From an uncultured Lachnospiraceae bacterium (GTDB lineage Bacteria > Bacillota > Clostridia > Lachnospirales > Lachnospiraceae): a DNA stretch of 64,000 nt. The stretch covers positions 25,198 through 89,197 of the forward strand of contig CACZQN010000011.1 of assembly GCA_902783375.1 (NCBI GenBank). Reading direction: 5' to 3'. Within the stretch, counting starts at the first letter, position 1. The number at the start of each line of letters is the position of its first letter. This document shows positions 1-8,222 of the stretch, one piece after another. The notes below the pieces were generated by a model. That model saw only the letters and a program-made list of their open reading frames with translations. It was not told the origin of the DNA and ran no database searches. The translations under genes were made by a program, and so were the position numbers.

Positions 1-572
1 TCGGATGTGCCATCCACCTTCGCCGCCTTATACAGTTCATCCGGCACCTGCTCAAAGTTCTCCTTCAGCAGGTAGATATAGAAGACGGATGTCACCGACG
101 GCAGGATCAGGCCGAGGTAGGTATTCCGCAGATTCAGGTCCGTGATGGTCACGAAGTTCGTGATGATGACCAGCTCATTCGGGATCATCATCAGCGCCAG
201 GAACAGGGTGAACAGCAGGTCCTTGCCGCGGAAGGAAAGTCTTGCAAAGGCATAGGCTGCAAATGTGATGACGATGAGCATCAGTGCAGTTGTCACCACC
301 GTGAACAGCAGTGTGTTCAGGAAATATCTTGCAAGCGGGACGGCCGTGAAGGCGTCCTGGTAGTTCTCGAGCGTCGGTGCCAGTGTATAGAGCTTCGGCA
401 CATATTCACCGTTGTAGGCACTGTAGCTCTTGAGCGAGGTCATCACCATGAAATAGAACGGGAACAGGACGATGATGGCCCAGATGGTCAGCAGGATGTG
501 GGTGACGGTGCTTTTGATCTTCGCCCGCCTCTTCGCGGCCTGCTCTACTTTTTCAAAATCGAGATTGTCCAT
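1..572 (-). CDS. Sugar ABC transporter permease, MalG-type, C-terminus cut by window edge
   Basis: Inner-membrane permease subunit of a carbohydrate importer. The protein starts MDNLDFEKVEQAAKRR and has a first membrane segment near residues 22-42 (LLTIWAIIVLFPFYFMVM), then further hydrophobic helices. The reading frame leaves the window inside the EAA loop (ELYKAAKVDGTS), the site that contacts the ATPase. The start at 572 is chosen because GGAGTGGAGGAG lies just upstream. It follows the MalF-type permease by 17 bases and is the third gene of an ATPase-permease-permease operon; a binding protein is not seen and may lie beyond the left edge. Substrate cannot be told from sequence. Confidence 0.93.
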   Translation of the reverse strand, partial: MDNLDFEKVEQAAKRRAKIKSTVTHILLTIWAIIVLFPFYFMVMTSLKSYSAYNGEYVPKLYTLAPTLENYQDAFTAVPLARYFLNTLLFTVVTTALMLIVITFAAYAFARLSFRGKDLLFTLFLALMMIPNELVIITNFVTITDLNLRNTYLGLILPSVTSVFYIYLLKENFEQVPDELYKAAKVDGTS

Positions 573-589
573 GCCACTCCTCCACTCCA

Positions 590-1492
590 TTAACGGTACA
601 CGTTCTTCTTGCTGATCATCAGGTTGATGCAGGTGATGGTCAGGATGATCGCGAACAGGATCAGGGCTGCCGCCGAAGCGTAGCTCGGGTAACCGCCGGA
701 ATCGCCGTAAAGCATGTCATAGACATAACCTACGATGGTGTTCATGCCGGCTGCATTGAGGTTCGTTCCGAAGATAGAGACGACATCGCTGTATGCTTTG
801 AACGCGCCGATGAATCCGGTGATGATCAGGTAGAAGATCATGGAGGAGATCATCGGCAGGGTGATTTTGTAGAAAATGCGCCACGGGGATGTTCCGTCCA
901 CTTTTGCTGCTTTGTAGTAGTCCGGGTTCACCGATGCCAGTGCGCTCGTGAGGATCAGAATCTTGAACGGCAGCACGACCCAGACTGTGTAGAAGCACAG
1001 GACAAACATCTTGGCCCAGTAGGGTCCGTCGATGAAGTCGACGGCGCTGATCCCGAACCAGGACAGGATCAGGTTGATAAAGCCGTCGGTGTATGGTGTC
1101 TTCTTGAACAGGATCATGAAGACCAGACCGACTGCGAGTGTATTTGTCACATATGGGAGGAAGAACACCGTCTGGAACAGCTCTTTCAGCCGTCCGATGG
1201 AGTTCAGTCCCACGGAGATCAGCAGGGCCAGCCCTGTCGAGAGCGGCACGGTGATGATCACGAGGATAAAGGTATTCTTGACGGCCTGCAGAAAATAAGT
1301 ATCCCGCAGGACGTAGGAGAAGTTATATTTTCCATAGCCGAAGAACGTCTGGGATGCGGAATTGTAGCCCTCCTCCACCGAATAGATCATGACGTCAAAC
1401 AGCGGATAGACCATGAAGACGCCAAGGAAAAGGAGTGCCGGCAGCAGATACAGCCAGGCCTTCACTTCGGACTTGATGCCATTCTTCTTCAT
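590..1492 (-). CDS. Sugar ABC transporter permease, MalF/UgpA-type
   Basis: A 300-residue membrane subunit of a carbohydrate ABC importer. It has a short basic N-terminus, a first helix (WLYLLPALLFLGVFMVYPLFD), several later helices, and a canonical EAA loop (DYYKAAKVDGTSPWRIFYKITLP region) that docks on the ATPase. Its ATG overlaps the stop of the upstream ATPase gene (ATGA type, 1489-1492), so the two are translationally coupled. It pairs with the MalG-type permease at 1-572. Length and topology are normal for the family; transported sugar unknown. Confidence 0.95.
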   Translation of the reverse strand: MKKNGIKSEVKAWLYLLPALLFLGVFMVYPLFDVMIYSVEEGYNSASQTFFGYGKYNFSYVLRDTYFLQAVKNTFILVIITVPLSTGLALLISVGLNSIGRLKELFQTVFFLPYVTNTLAVGLVFMILFKKTPYTDGFINLILSWFGISAVDFIDGPYWAKMFVLCFYTVWVVLPFKILILTSALASVNPDYYKAAKVDGTSPWRIFYKITLPMISSMIFYLIITGFIGAFKAYSDVVSIFGTNLNAAGMNTIVGYVYDMLYGDSGGYPSYASAAALILFAIILTITCINLMISKKNVYR

Positions 1493-2640
1493 GCTTTGCC
1501 GCCTTTCGCTCCCTGACCGGAGTGCTTTCCTTCAGCAAGATGCTCGCCGGATGCCAGGCGGACGCCGGTCTTCTTGTCAAAGAGATGCACCTTCGCCGGT
1601 TTCAGGCGGAAGCGGACTTCTCTGTCATCCGGATCGACCTTGTCCTCTGTCGAGACGATCGTCCGGATCTGGACATTTTCACAGGAAGGATGCGACGCGA
1701 CGATGCTGGTGTCGCGGCCCATGACCTCCACGCCGATCAGTTTGCAGACAAGCGGTCCCTCCGGATCCGGCTGGAAGCCTTCCGGACGGATGCCGATCGT
1801 CACCGGCTGATCCGGAATCTGCGGAACATCAAGAACTGCCACGCCGCCGATGTAAAGCTTTCGGTTCTTCACTTCACCGTCGAAGACATTGATCGCCGGT
1901 GTTCCGAGGAACTTAGCGACGAACAGATTCACCGGCTCGTCGTAGACTTCCTGCGGCTTTCCGATCTGCTGCAGGACGCCTGCTTCCATCAGGACGATCA
2001 TATCGGAGATGCTCATGGCCTCTTCCTGGTCGTGCGTGACGAAAACGGTGGTGATGCCGGTCTCTCTCTGAATCCGTCTGATCTCCTCACGGGTCTGCAG
2101 GCGGAGTCTCGCGTCCAGGTTGCTGAGCGGCTCATCCAGCAGAAGCACGTTCGGCAGCTTCACGAGCGCCCGCGCAATCGCGACACGCTGCTGCTGTCCG
2201 CCGGACATCTCCGATGGCTTTCTGTCCATCAGGCCGTCCAGCTGCACGAGTTTCGCGACCTCGTCTGCCTTCTTGTTCATCTCTTCCTTGGTCAGCTTAT
2301 CTTTTCCCTTCCGGTTCTCGAGCGGGAAGATGATATTCTGTCTGACCGTCAGATGCGGATAGAGCGCATAGCTCTGGAAAACCATGCCCACGCCCCGGTT
2401 CTCCGGCGGCAGATTCGTCACGTCATCATCACCGAAGAAGATCTTCCCTTCGGTCGGCTTCTCAAGCCCGCAGATCATGTTCAGCAATGTACTTTTCCCG
2501 CAGCCGGAAGGTCCCAGCAGGCCAACCAGCTTTCCGTCCGGCACCTCGAATGTAAAGTCCCCGACTGCAACCACGTCCTGTTTAATCTTGCGGTTCCGGT
2601 TCGGATACCGCTTCGTCAGATGTTCCAGCACAATTTTCAT
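1489..2640 (-). CDS. Sugar ABC transporter ATPase, UgpC/MalK/MsmX family
   Basis: Cytoplasmic ATPase of 383 residues that powers CUT1-type sugar import. Walker A is GPSGCGKST (residues 43-51), the signature is MSGGQQQR, Walker B runs LLLDEPLSNLD, and the switch His lies in FVTHDQEEAMSI. The C-terminal third is the OB-fold regulatory domain typical of MalK/UgpC/MsmX. GGGAGG stands nine bases before the ATG. It heads an operon with two permeases. In Bacillus and relatives one MsmX serves several importers that lack their own ATPase; the two permease cassettes at 41-52 kb here have none, so this protein may also serve them (inference). Confidence 0.95.
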   Translation of the reverse strand: MKIVLEHLTKRYPNRNRKIKQDVVAVGDFTFEVPDGKLVGLLGPSGCGKSTLLNMICGLEKPTEGKIFFGDDDVTNLPPENRGVGMVFQSYALYPHLTVRQNIIFPLENRKGKDKLTKEEMNKKADEVAKLVQLDGLMDRKPSEMSGGQQQRVAIARALVKLPNVLLLDEPLSNLDARLRLQTREEIRRIQRETGITTVFVTHDQEEAMSISDMIVLMEAGVLQQIGKPQEVYDEPVNLFVAKFLGTPAINVFDGEVKNRKLYIGGVAVLDVPQIPDQPVTIGIRPEGFQPDPEGPLVCKLIGVEVMGRDTSIVASHPSCENVQIRTIVSTEDKVDPDDREVRFRLKPAKVHLFDKKTGVRLASGEHLAEGKHSGQGAKGGKA

Positions 2641-2686
2641 AGGATTTTCCTCCCTGCCACAGGGTTTTCTTCCCTGCCTGATATCT

Positions 2687-2715
2687 ATTTTCCAACAATG
2701 GGATGCTTATGTCAA
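2687..2715 (-). promoter_or_regulatory. Probable sigma-A promoter of the sugar ABC operon
   Basis: Read on the minus strand, TTGACA (2715-2710) is followed after 17 bases by GAAAAT (2692-2687). The -35 is perfect and the -10 matches at four of six positions. It lies about 50 bases before the ATPase start. Confidence 0.5.
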
Positions 2716-2827
2716 TTGTTTTGTACGCTCAATTATCTTCTTACTGTATTCCACTATATCCAGGCATCTACCGCAGCCGATCCGTTCCATGCGAATTCCA
2801 TATTCACCATTTCAATTCCATTTTCTA

Positions 2828-2855
2828 TTGACTTTTCCGGAAACCATGGTATGAT
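2828..2855 (+). promoter_or_regulatory. Probable promoter of the XRE-Uma2 gene
   Basis: TTGACT (2828-2833), 16-base spacer, TATGAT (2850-2855), about 85 bases before the start codon. A small leader hairpin follows at 2859-2882 (GGCACAGG / CCTGTGCC) with a short T-rich stretch after it, which could attenuate transcription. Confidence 0.45.
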
Positions 2856-2939
2856 AATGGCACAGGTGGAAAAGCCTGTGCCTTTCGATTTCATATTTGT
2901 TCGTCTGGAATCATGCAGCGGTCAGAAAGGAGTCCTGTT

Positions 2940-3785
2940 ATGACAATTGAAGAGATGATCATCGCAAAGAAAAGATTGAATCTGACAAATCAGGAACTGG
3001 CAGAAAAGTCCGGTGTCCCGGTCTCAACGGTTGCCAAGATTCTTGGCGGAACCACCAGGAATCCGCATCCGGGTACGATACGTGCATTGGAGTCTGTCTT
3101 ACAGACGAAACAGGAAAGTTACGGGACGATCCGGCCTGTCAGACCGTCACATGTTGCAGAGACATCCGTGGTCTACGGAACGTCGCCCCGAAAGGATTCC
3201 ACAGAATCAGATGATCTTGTAATGCAGCCGCATTATAACACACTGCAGGACTACCTTTCCCTTCCACCCGACAAGCGCGTCGAACTGATTGACGGGAAGT
3301 TCTATGATCTTCCTGCTCCAGGCGGGATACACCAGCTGATCTGCTCCCTGATCTGGCACCAGCTCTTTCTGTGCATCGAGGAGCACGAGATGTCCTGCAT
3401 TGCTCAGATCGCACCCTTTGATGTTCTGCTGGATGCCGATGTCTACACCGTTGTGGAACCGGATGTGATGGTCTTCTGCAGGAATCCAAGGGAAGCCCTG
3501 AAAGTCCGCGCAGGCGAAGCGCCGGATTTCATCTGTGAAGTTCTCTCTCCGTCCACCGCCTTCCGGGACAGGCATCTGAAACTCTTCAAGTACAGTGCAG
3601 CCGGTGTCCGGGAGGTCTGGCTTGTCGATCCGCTGCATAAAGTCATAGATGTCTATGATTTTAAAGATACGGAGGAACCGCACAAGACGTACACCTTCTC
3701 GGATGTCGTTCCGGTGAAGCTCTCCGGAGGAAAGTGTTCCATTGACTTCCGGATGATCGACGCAAAACTGGCGGCCTGGGAATAA
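2940..3785 (+). CDS. XRE-type helix-turn-helix fused to Uma2-family endonuclease domain
   Basis: A 281-residue two-domain protein. Residues 1-55 form an XRE/Cro-like helix-turn-helix (LTNQELAEKSGVPVSTVAKI). After a linker, residues about 100-280 are a Uma2 (DUF820) PD-(D/E)XK domain: RVELIDGKFY, EPDVMVF, ICEVLSPST and the GVREVWLVDP strand are visible. Uma2 proteins are widespread and poorly understood putative nucleases. The start at 2940 is preferred over an upstream ATG because AGAAAGGAG precedes it. It stands alone, divergent from the sugar ABC operon. The helix-turn-helix could target the nuclease or repress its own promoter; neither is shown. Confidence 0.85.
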   Translation: MTIEEMIIAKKRLNLTNQELAEKSGVPVSTVAKILGGTTRNPHPGTIRALESVLQTKQESYGTIRPVRPSHVAETSVVYGTSPRKDSTESDDLVMQPHYNTLQDYLSLPPDKRVELIDGKFYDLPAPGGIHQLICSLIWHQLFLCIEEHEMSCIAQIAPFDVLLDADVYTVVEPDVMVFCRNPREALKVRAGEAPDFICEVLSPSTAFRDRHLKLFKYSAAGVREVWLVDPLHKVIDVYDFKDTEEPHKTYTFSDVVPVKLSGGKCSIDFRMIDAKLAAWE

Positions 3786-3797
3786 CAGGCCGCCAGT
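3766..3797 (+). terminator. Stem-loop spanning the end of the Uma2 gene
   Basis: Perfect 12-bp stem AACTGGCGGCCT / AGGCCGCCAGTT with an 8-base loop that contains the stop codon. Only a short T run follows, so it may be a weak, bidirectional terminator for the convergent MFS gene as well. Confidence 0.45.
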
Positions 3798-3913
3798 TGG
3801 AATTCACTCTGCGATCTTTTGGTTTGCGGAATACCCGGCCATCAAAGATTCCCTGGATGAAGCGTGCGTTCATCAGCAGGCCATGATAAGCATTCCTTGC
3901 AGACAAAGACTGC

Positions 3914-5158
3914 TCAGGCCTTCTCCTGATTCTCTTTGCTGCTCTCCTTCCCTGCCAGCCAGAACATCACGACACAACCGATGATGACCGGGATGGCAAG
4001 GAATGCATAGCCCATTCCGTAGTTTTCTGCAAAGAAGGTGGTTGCAATGAAACTGACGACCATCGGGCCGAAGCTCTGTCCCAGATCGAGACCAATGTAG
4101 TAGGTCGAACTTGCATTGCCGCGTTCGCTGATCGGCACGGAACGGACCGCCATGGTCTGGATGATCGGCTGCAGGCCGCCGTAACCGATTCCGAAGAAGA
4201 TACCGGCGAGGACCGCCTGCCAGGTTGCCTGCAGGTTGAACAGGCAGAGGATTACCAGCAGCAGCGCCGTGTCGCAGATCAGGAAGATGTACTTCTCCTT
4301 GATCTTCTCTGCGATCTTCAGGATGAATGGACGGGCAACCAGGTTGACGATCGCATATAGTGTGAAGAACAGGCTCGCATTCGCCACCCCGCGGTTCTCG
4401 GAATACAGCAGCAGGAAGCCGTTGATGCCGCCCGACAGCAGGGCGTTGCACATGCCGACAAAGGCAGCCGGAATCGCAGCCACGCTGATCAGCTTCTGCC
4501 ACCAGGCAACCGTCACCGCACCGGAAGCCTTCTCTTTCTGCTCATTTGCCCGCTCCGCTTCCACCTCTTCGTTCTTCTTCACCAGGTTCAGGAGCAGGAA
4601 GGAAACAAAATACATGACCGCCGCACTCAGGAACAGTGCCGCATAGCTGAAATGATTGATGATCCACACACCGGCTGCCGGTGCGAAGGCCTGTGCGAGG
4701 TTACCGATCATTGCGTAGTATCCCATCCCTTTCAGCAGGAGGGACCTTGGAACAGCATCCGCCACAAAAGCCATGTTGACGGTCGAGAAGATCGCGAAGA
4801 TCACGCCGTGCAGGATCCGGACCGTCAGGAGGACTGGCGTATTGGTTGAAAAGCGGTAGGCAACAAAGATTGCCGCAAGGCTTAACAGCGACACCAGCAT
4901 CATCTTCTTCCGGTCAAAATGATCCGAAATCCAGCCGGCGAGCGGTCTTGAGAACAGGGCTGCGAAGGACATCAGGCCCGGCAGGATGCCCATGATGTAA
5001 TCCCCGACGCCGATCGATCTCGCATATTTGGAGATGTTCGAACTCGACATCGAATACCCGAACTGCGCCGCGAAGTACGCAAAGCACAGGATGATATAGC
5101 CGACCGTTACGAGACGTTCCTTTTTACTTTCGTTCTGCTGCATGTCGTTGTGTTGCAT
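3914..5158 (-). CDS. Major facilitator superfamily transporter
   Basis: A 414-residue integral membrane protein with about twelve hydrophobic segments. The MFS A-loop motif appears as GWISDHFDRKKMM between helices 2 and 3. The family moves drugs, sugars or organic acids with protons; nothing in the sequence fixes the substrate. A charged insert (NEEVEAERANEQKEKA) marks the central loop between the two six-helix halves. It lies downstream of the MATE gene on the same strand after a 57-base gap, so the two exporters may share a transcript. The N-terminal start is the first ATG; the ribosome site is weak (AAAGGAA, rather far away). Confidence 0.9.
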   Translation of the reverse strand: MQHNDMQQNESKKERLVTVGYIILCFAYFAAQFGYSMSSSNISKYARSIGVGDYIMGILPGLMSFAALFSRPLAGWISDHFDRKKMMLVSLLSLAAIFVAYRFSTNTPVLLTVRILHGVIFAIFSTVNMAFVADAVPRSLLLKGMGYYAMIGNLAQAFAPAAGVWIINHFSYAALFLSAAVMYFVSFLLLNLVKKNEEVEAERANEQKEKASGAVTVAWWQKLISVAAIPAAFVGMCNALLSGGINGFLLLYSENRGVANASLFFTLYAIVNLVARPFILKIAEKIKEKYIFLICDTALLLVILCLFNLQATWQAVLAGIFFGIGYGGLQPIIQTMAVRSVPISERGNASSTYYIGLDLGQSFGPMVVSFIATTFFAENYGMGYAFLAIPVIIGCVVMFWLAGKESSKENQEKA

Positions 5159-5215
5159 GATGTTTCTGTTTCCTTTCTTTGTTGCTTGATGGTTCTCTGA
5201 CCGGCTGAGCCGGAC

Positions 5216-6547
5216 TCAGTCAATGACCGTCTTGGTCGCCCATTTCCCGGACCGGTAGCGCCAGATATAGAAGATATCTCTGCAGACCCAGTCGATATAC
5301 CAGCCGATCCAGACGCCGATCAGGCCGACGCCCATAAACCGGCAGAGGATGAAGGACAGGCCGACGCGGAAGGTCCACATGGACGCTGCAGAGACTGCGG
5401 AACAGAAGGCCGCATCCCCGGATGCGCGGAGCGTGTTCGGCAGGGTGAAGGAGCAGACCCAGAAGATGGACTTCGTGAACAGCGAGATGATCATGATCTG
5501 GATGAAGAGTTCTGCTGCCTCCGGCGTCAGTGCTGCGATCTTCACGATCGGCTGCAGGGTCACCGCAATGATTGCAGCCATGATCAGCATCGAGCACTCC
5601 GAGATGATACAGAGCTTCCTGGTGTAGTACTTCGTCTCCTCGACTTTCCCTGCACCCATGCAGGTTCCCGCAACCGTCATCAGTCCGATGCCGATCGCCT
5701 GTCCGGGATAGCCGTGGATGCCTTCGACCATCGTGATCATCGCCTGTGCGGAAATCGCCGCTGTTCCGAGCGTCGAGACCGTGCTGGCGACGATCAGTTT
5801 TCCAAGCTGAAAGAGACCGTTCTCAAGGCCTGCCGGGACGCCGATCTTTAAGACCATGCGGATCAGCCGCCACTCCGGTGTGAGGAGCTTCGGGGAATCG
5901 ATGACGAGTTTTCGTTGATCTCGTCTGCTCACCAGCACCTGCATCACGAGCGCTCCGACCACACGGGAGAGCAGCGTCGCCCAGGCCGCACCTGCCACAC
6001 CCAGATGCAGGCCGAAGATCAGGACCGCATTCCCGACGATGTTGAGCAGGTTCGAGGCAAGGCTCACCATCATCGGCGTCCGTGTCTGGCCTTCTGCACG
6101 GAAGATCGATGCTGCTGCCTGCTGGATGCCGAAGAACAGGTAACTTGCTGCCGTGATCAGGAAATACGTCGTCGCGGCAGCCATGACGTCGGCTTCAATG
6201 CCGCCGTAGATCAGCCGCAGCAGCGGTCCGGCAAATGCCATACAGATGAGGGCAGGCACAGCAGATGCCACAATACAGCAGAACAAAAGCTGCCCCGCTG
6301 CCTTTTTGGCTGATGGTTCATCCTTTCTGCCGAGAAACTGCGCGCAGACCACCGTTCCCCCGGACGCCAGTGCCATCATCGCCATCAGCATGAGATTATT
6401 GATCGTATCAACCAGTGAAACACCGGAAAGCGCAGCCGCGCCGACATTGGATACCATCAGCGTATCTGCAATTCCCATCAGTGCGGAAAGAATCTGTTCC
6501 ACGATCAGTGGAATCAGAAGCTTTCTCAAATCCTTATTGGAATACAC
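5216..6547 (-). CDS. MATE family efflux transporter
   Basis: A 443-residue multidrug and toxin extrusion type antiporter with twelve predicted helices in two similar halves; typical stretches are SALMGIADTLMVSNVGAAAL and SAQAMITMVEGIHGYPGQAI. The frame is open further upstream from a TTG at 6568, which would overlap the ATPase gene by 17 bases. I prefer the GTG at 6547: AAGGAAG lies nine bases before it and the protein then begins (V)YSNKDLRKLLIPLIVEQ, as family members usually do. It directly follows the AAA ATPase gene, so the two are co-transcribed. Confidence 0.9.
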   Translation of the reverse strand: MYSNKDLRKLLIPLIVEQILSALMGIADTLMVSNVGAAALSGVSLVDTINNLMLMAMMALASGGTVVCAQFLGRKDEPSAKKAAGQLLFCCIVASAVPALICMAFAGPLLRLIYGGIEADVMAAATTYFLITAASYLFFGIQQAAASIFRAEGQTRTPMMVSLASNLLNIVGNAVLIFGLHLGVAGAAWATLLSRVVGALVMQVLVSRRDQRKLVIDSPKLLTPEWRLIRMVLKIGVPAGLENGLFQLGKLIVASTVSTLGTAAISAQAMITMVEGIHGYPGQAIGIGLMTVAGTCMGAGKVEETKYYTRKLCIISECSMLIMAAIIAVTLQPIVKIAALTPEAAELFIQIMIISLFTKSIFWVCSFTLPNTLRASGDAAFCSAVSAASMWTFRVGLSFILCRFMGVGLIGVWIGWYIDWVCRDIFYIWRYRSGKWATKTVID

Positions 6548-6551
6548 CCTG

Positions 6552-7949
6552 TCATACTTCCTTTCCAAACATCTCCGGAAATGACACCAACGTTACATTT
6601 CCCAGTTCATCCGCCATCCGGATACAGCCCTCTGTAAACCCACTCTTTGAGAAAAGATAATAATACGCTTTTGAATAAGGCAGCAACCTGCTTCTTCTGA
6701 CCAATGTCGTCAGCACACCAGCATCCGTGAGTTCATTTCTCCATTTGCACTCCGCAAACAGAGCCACATCTTTATCCTGCGCTCCTACGATATCAATCTC
6801 CTCCTGCCGGCGGGTTACCGGATCACTTCCCCACCAGCGTCCCAGCGAGACAAACAGGACCGGAGATTGACCTGCGAGCAGCTGCCGCCACAGGTACTGC
6901 TTGCAGATTTCCTCAAAAATATGCCCCATGTAATCGTTCAGCTGCGAAGAGATTCGCTGATACGCCAGTTCAGCTGCTCCGCGGGCAATCAGTGAACTAT
7001 TTTCCGGAATAAAATGGTACCAGAAATAAAACATCGGGTCAACTATCCGGTACAGTGTTTTCTTAGCTGCCTTTTCACCGTACGGTGTTTCCTTCTCAAT
7101 AATCTCAAGTGCAATCATGTTTTTCAGGTAAGTGCTGCAGGTATTGGTCTCCTCACCGATACGGTCCGCAATTTCCCCCAGCCGGTTTGCGCCGTTCGCG
7201 ACCGCTGTCATAATCGCATTGTAAATAGCCGGTTCCCGTACCTCCTGCTTCAGCAGATTCACTGGTTCTTCAAAAAGGAAAGAACTTGGATCCAGGTACA
7301 TCCTTTTCAGATTCTCTTCCACGCTCAGCTGATCATCAATCTGTAACAGATACTGTGGCGTACCGCCTGCCAGCCCATATGCAATTGCTTTGTCTTCAGC
7401 TGCAAAATGCGGGAAGAATGCGCAGGCTTCGAAGAAATCAACTGGCTCTAATTTCATCTGCGCGGTCCCGCGCCCGTACAATGGAGATTTGTAAGCCAGG
7501 ACCTCATCTTCCATATAGGACATAGAAGAACCGCATAAGATGAGCTTCAGCCTGGAACGATCACGATAGTTGTCGATCAGCACCTGCAAAGTCGAAGCAA
7601 GACTCGGTGAAGATCTGGCCACATATGGATATTCATCGATGATCAGCACCATCCTCTCCTGTTCTGCCCTTTGAAAGACAAACTCCAGCCCACTCTGAAA
7701 AGAGGTAAATGTAGCCCCGGCCGGGGATCCTTTCACACTCTCCAGAATGGCCCTGCTGAAATTCTCCAGGTTCTGCCGCTCATTGCTTTCAACGCCTGCG
7801 AAATAAATTGCCGCTTTCCCTTCTATAAATGTTCGCAGCAGAGCTGTTTTTCCGACTCTGCGCCGTCCATACAACACCATACATTCAAAATGATCAGTCC
7901 GATACAGACGATCGAACACCTGTAATTCCTGTTTTCTTCCGATAAACAT
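6552..7949 (-). CDS. AAA ATPase with C-terminal DUF234-type nuclease-like domain
   Basis: A 465-residue cytoplasmic ATPase of the archaeal-type ATPase/DUF234 group. Walker A is GRRRVGKT near residue 30 and Walker B is VLIIDEYPYVA. A winged-helix segment follows (TAVANGANRLGEIADRI), then a C-terminal DUF234 domain whose VALFAECKWRN strand resembles a PD-(D/E)XK core. The function of the family is not established. The start at 7949 (MFIGRKQELQVFDRLY) is chosen because AGGAGG precedes it by six bases; an in-frame ATG upstream has no such site. A strong promoter with an inverted repeat over its -35 lies just upstream (7977-8015). Confidence 0.87.
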   Translation of the reverse strand: MFIGRKQELQVFDRLYRTDHFECMVLYGRRRVGKTALLRTFIEGKAAIYFAGVESNERQNLENFSRAILESVKGSPAGATFTSFQSGLEFVFQRAEQERMVLIIDEYPYVARSSPSLASTLQVLIDNYRDRSRLKLILCGSSMSYMEDEVLAYKSPLYGRGTAQMKLEPVDFFEACAFFPHFAAEDKAIAYGLAGGTPQYLLQIDDQLSVEENLKRMYLDPSSFLFEEPVNLLKQEVREPAIYNAIMTAVANGANRLGEIADRIGEETNTCSTYLKNMIALEIIEKETPYGEKAAKKTLYRIVDPMFYFWYHFIPENSSLIARGAAELAYQRISSQLNDYMGHIFEEICKQYLWRQLLAGQSPVLFVSLGRWWGSDPVTRRQEEIDIVGAQDKDVALFAECKWRNELTDAGVLTTLVRRSRLLPYSKAYYYLFSKSGFTEGCIRMADELGNVTLVSFPEMFGKEV

Positions 7950-7976
7950 ACCCTGCCTCCTCATTTCACATACCAC

Positions 7977-8005
7977 ATTATATAATCGAATCGTACATGA
8001 GTCAA
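7977..8005 (-). promoter_or_regulatory. Promoter of the AAA ATPase-MATE operon
   Basis: On the minus strand, TTGACT (8005-8000), a 17-base spacer and TATAAT (7982-7977) form a near-consensus sigma-A promoter about 27 bases before the ATPase start. Confidence 0.7.
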
Positions 8006-8015
8006 GTACGATTCG
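7987..8015. promoter_or_regulatory. Inverted repeat over the ATPase promoter, likely operator
   Basis: CGAATCGTAC (7987-7996), nine bases, GTACGATTCG (8006-8015): a perfect 10-bp inverted repeat covering the -35 and half the spacer of the ATPase promoter. The half-site recurs at 8056-8065 (GTACGATTCT) and, degenerate, at 8051-8069 (ATGATTCGG), giving a cluster of similar boxes. Confidence 0.55.
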
Positions 8016-8134
8016 GCAAGCTTCGCTTTACTCAAGTACGATTCTGTCATGTATGATTCGGTAATTTGCACTGCCAGGTTATGGTCGCGGAAACCATCCC
8101 CTCTCCCTTCCCGATATTTGCCAGAGGGAAATCA

Positions 8135-8163
8135 TTGACAAGGAGCAGATCTGGGATTAAACT
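8135..8163 (+). promoter_or_regulatory. Promoter of the isomerase/epimerase gene
   Basis: TTGACA (8135-8140), exact 17-base spacer, TAAACT (8158-8163), about 60 bases before the start codon at 8223. Confidence 0.7.
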
Positions 8164-8168
8164 TGAAA

Positions 8169-8182
8169 TGATAACGATTACA
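8169..8182 (+). promoter_or_regulatory. Candidate CcpA cre site
   Basis: TGATAACGATTACA fits the catabolite-responsive element consensus TGWNANCGNTNNCW at every position. It sits five bases after the -10, over the transcription start, where CcpA would block initiation when preferred sugars are present. Confidence 0.6.
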
Positions 8183-8222
8183 GTTCCTCTGACTTATGGG
8201 GAAGAAAGGCGAGGGTATTATC

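Noticed and set aside
1522..2943. 473-codon plus-strand open frame
   Set aside because: Antisense to the sugar ATPase with intact Walker motifs; no recognisable domain of its own.
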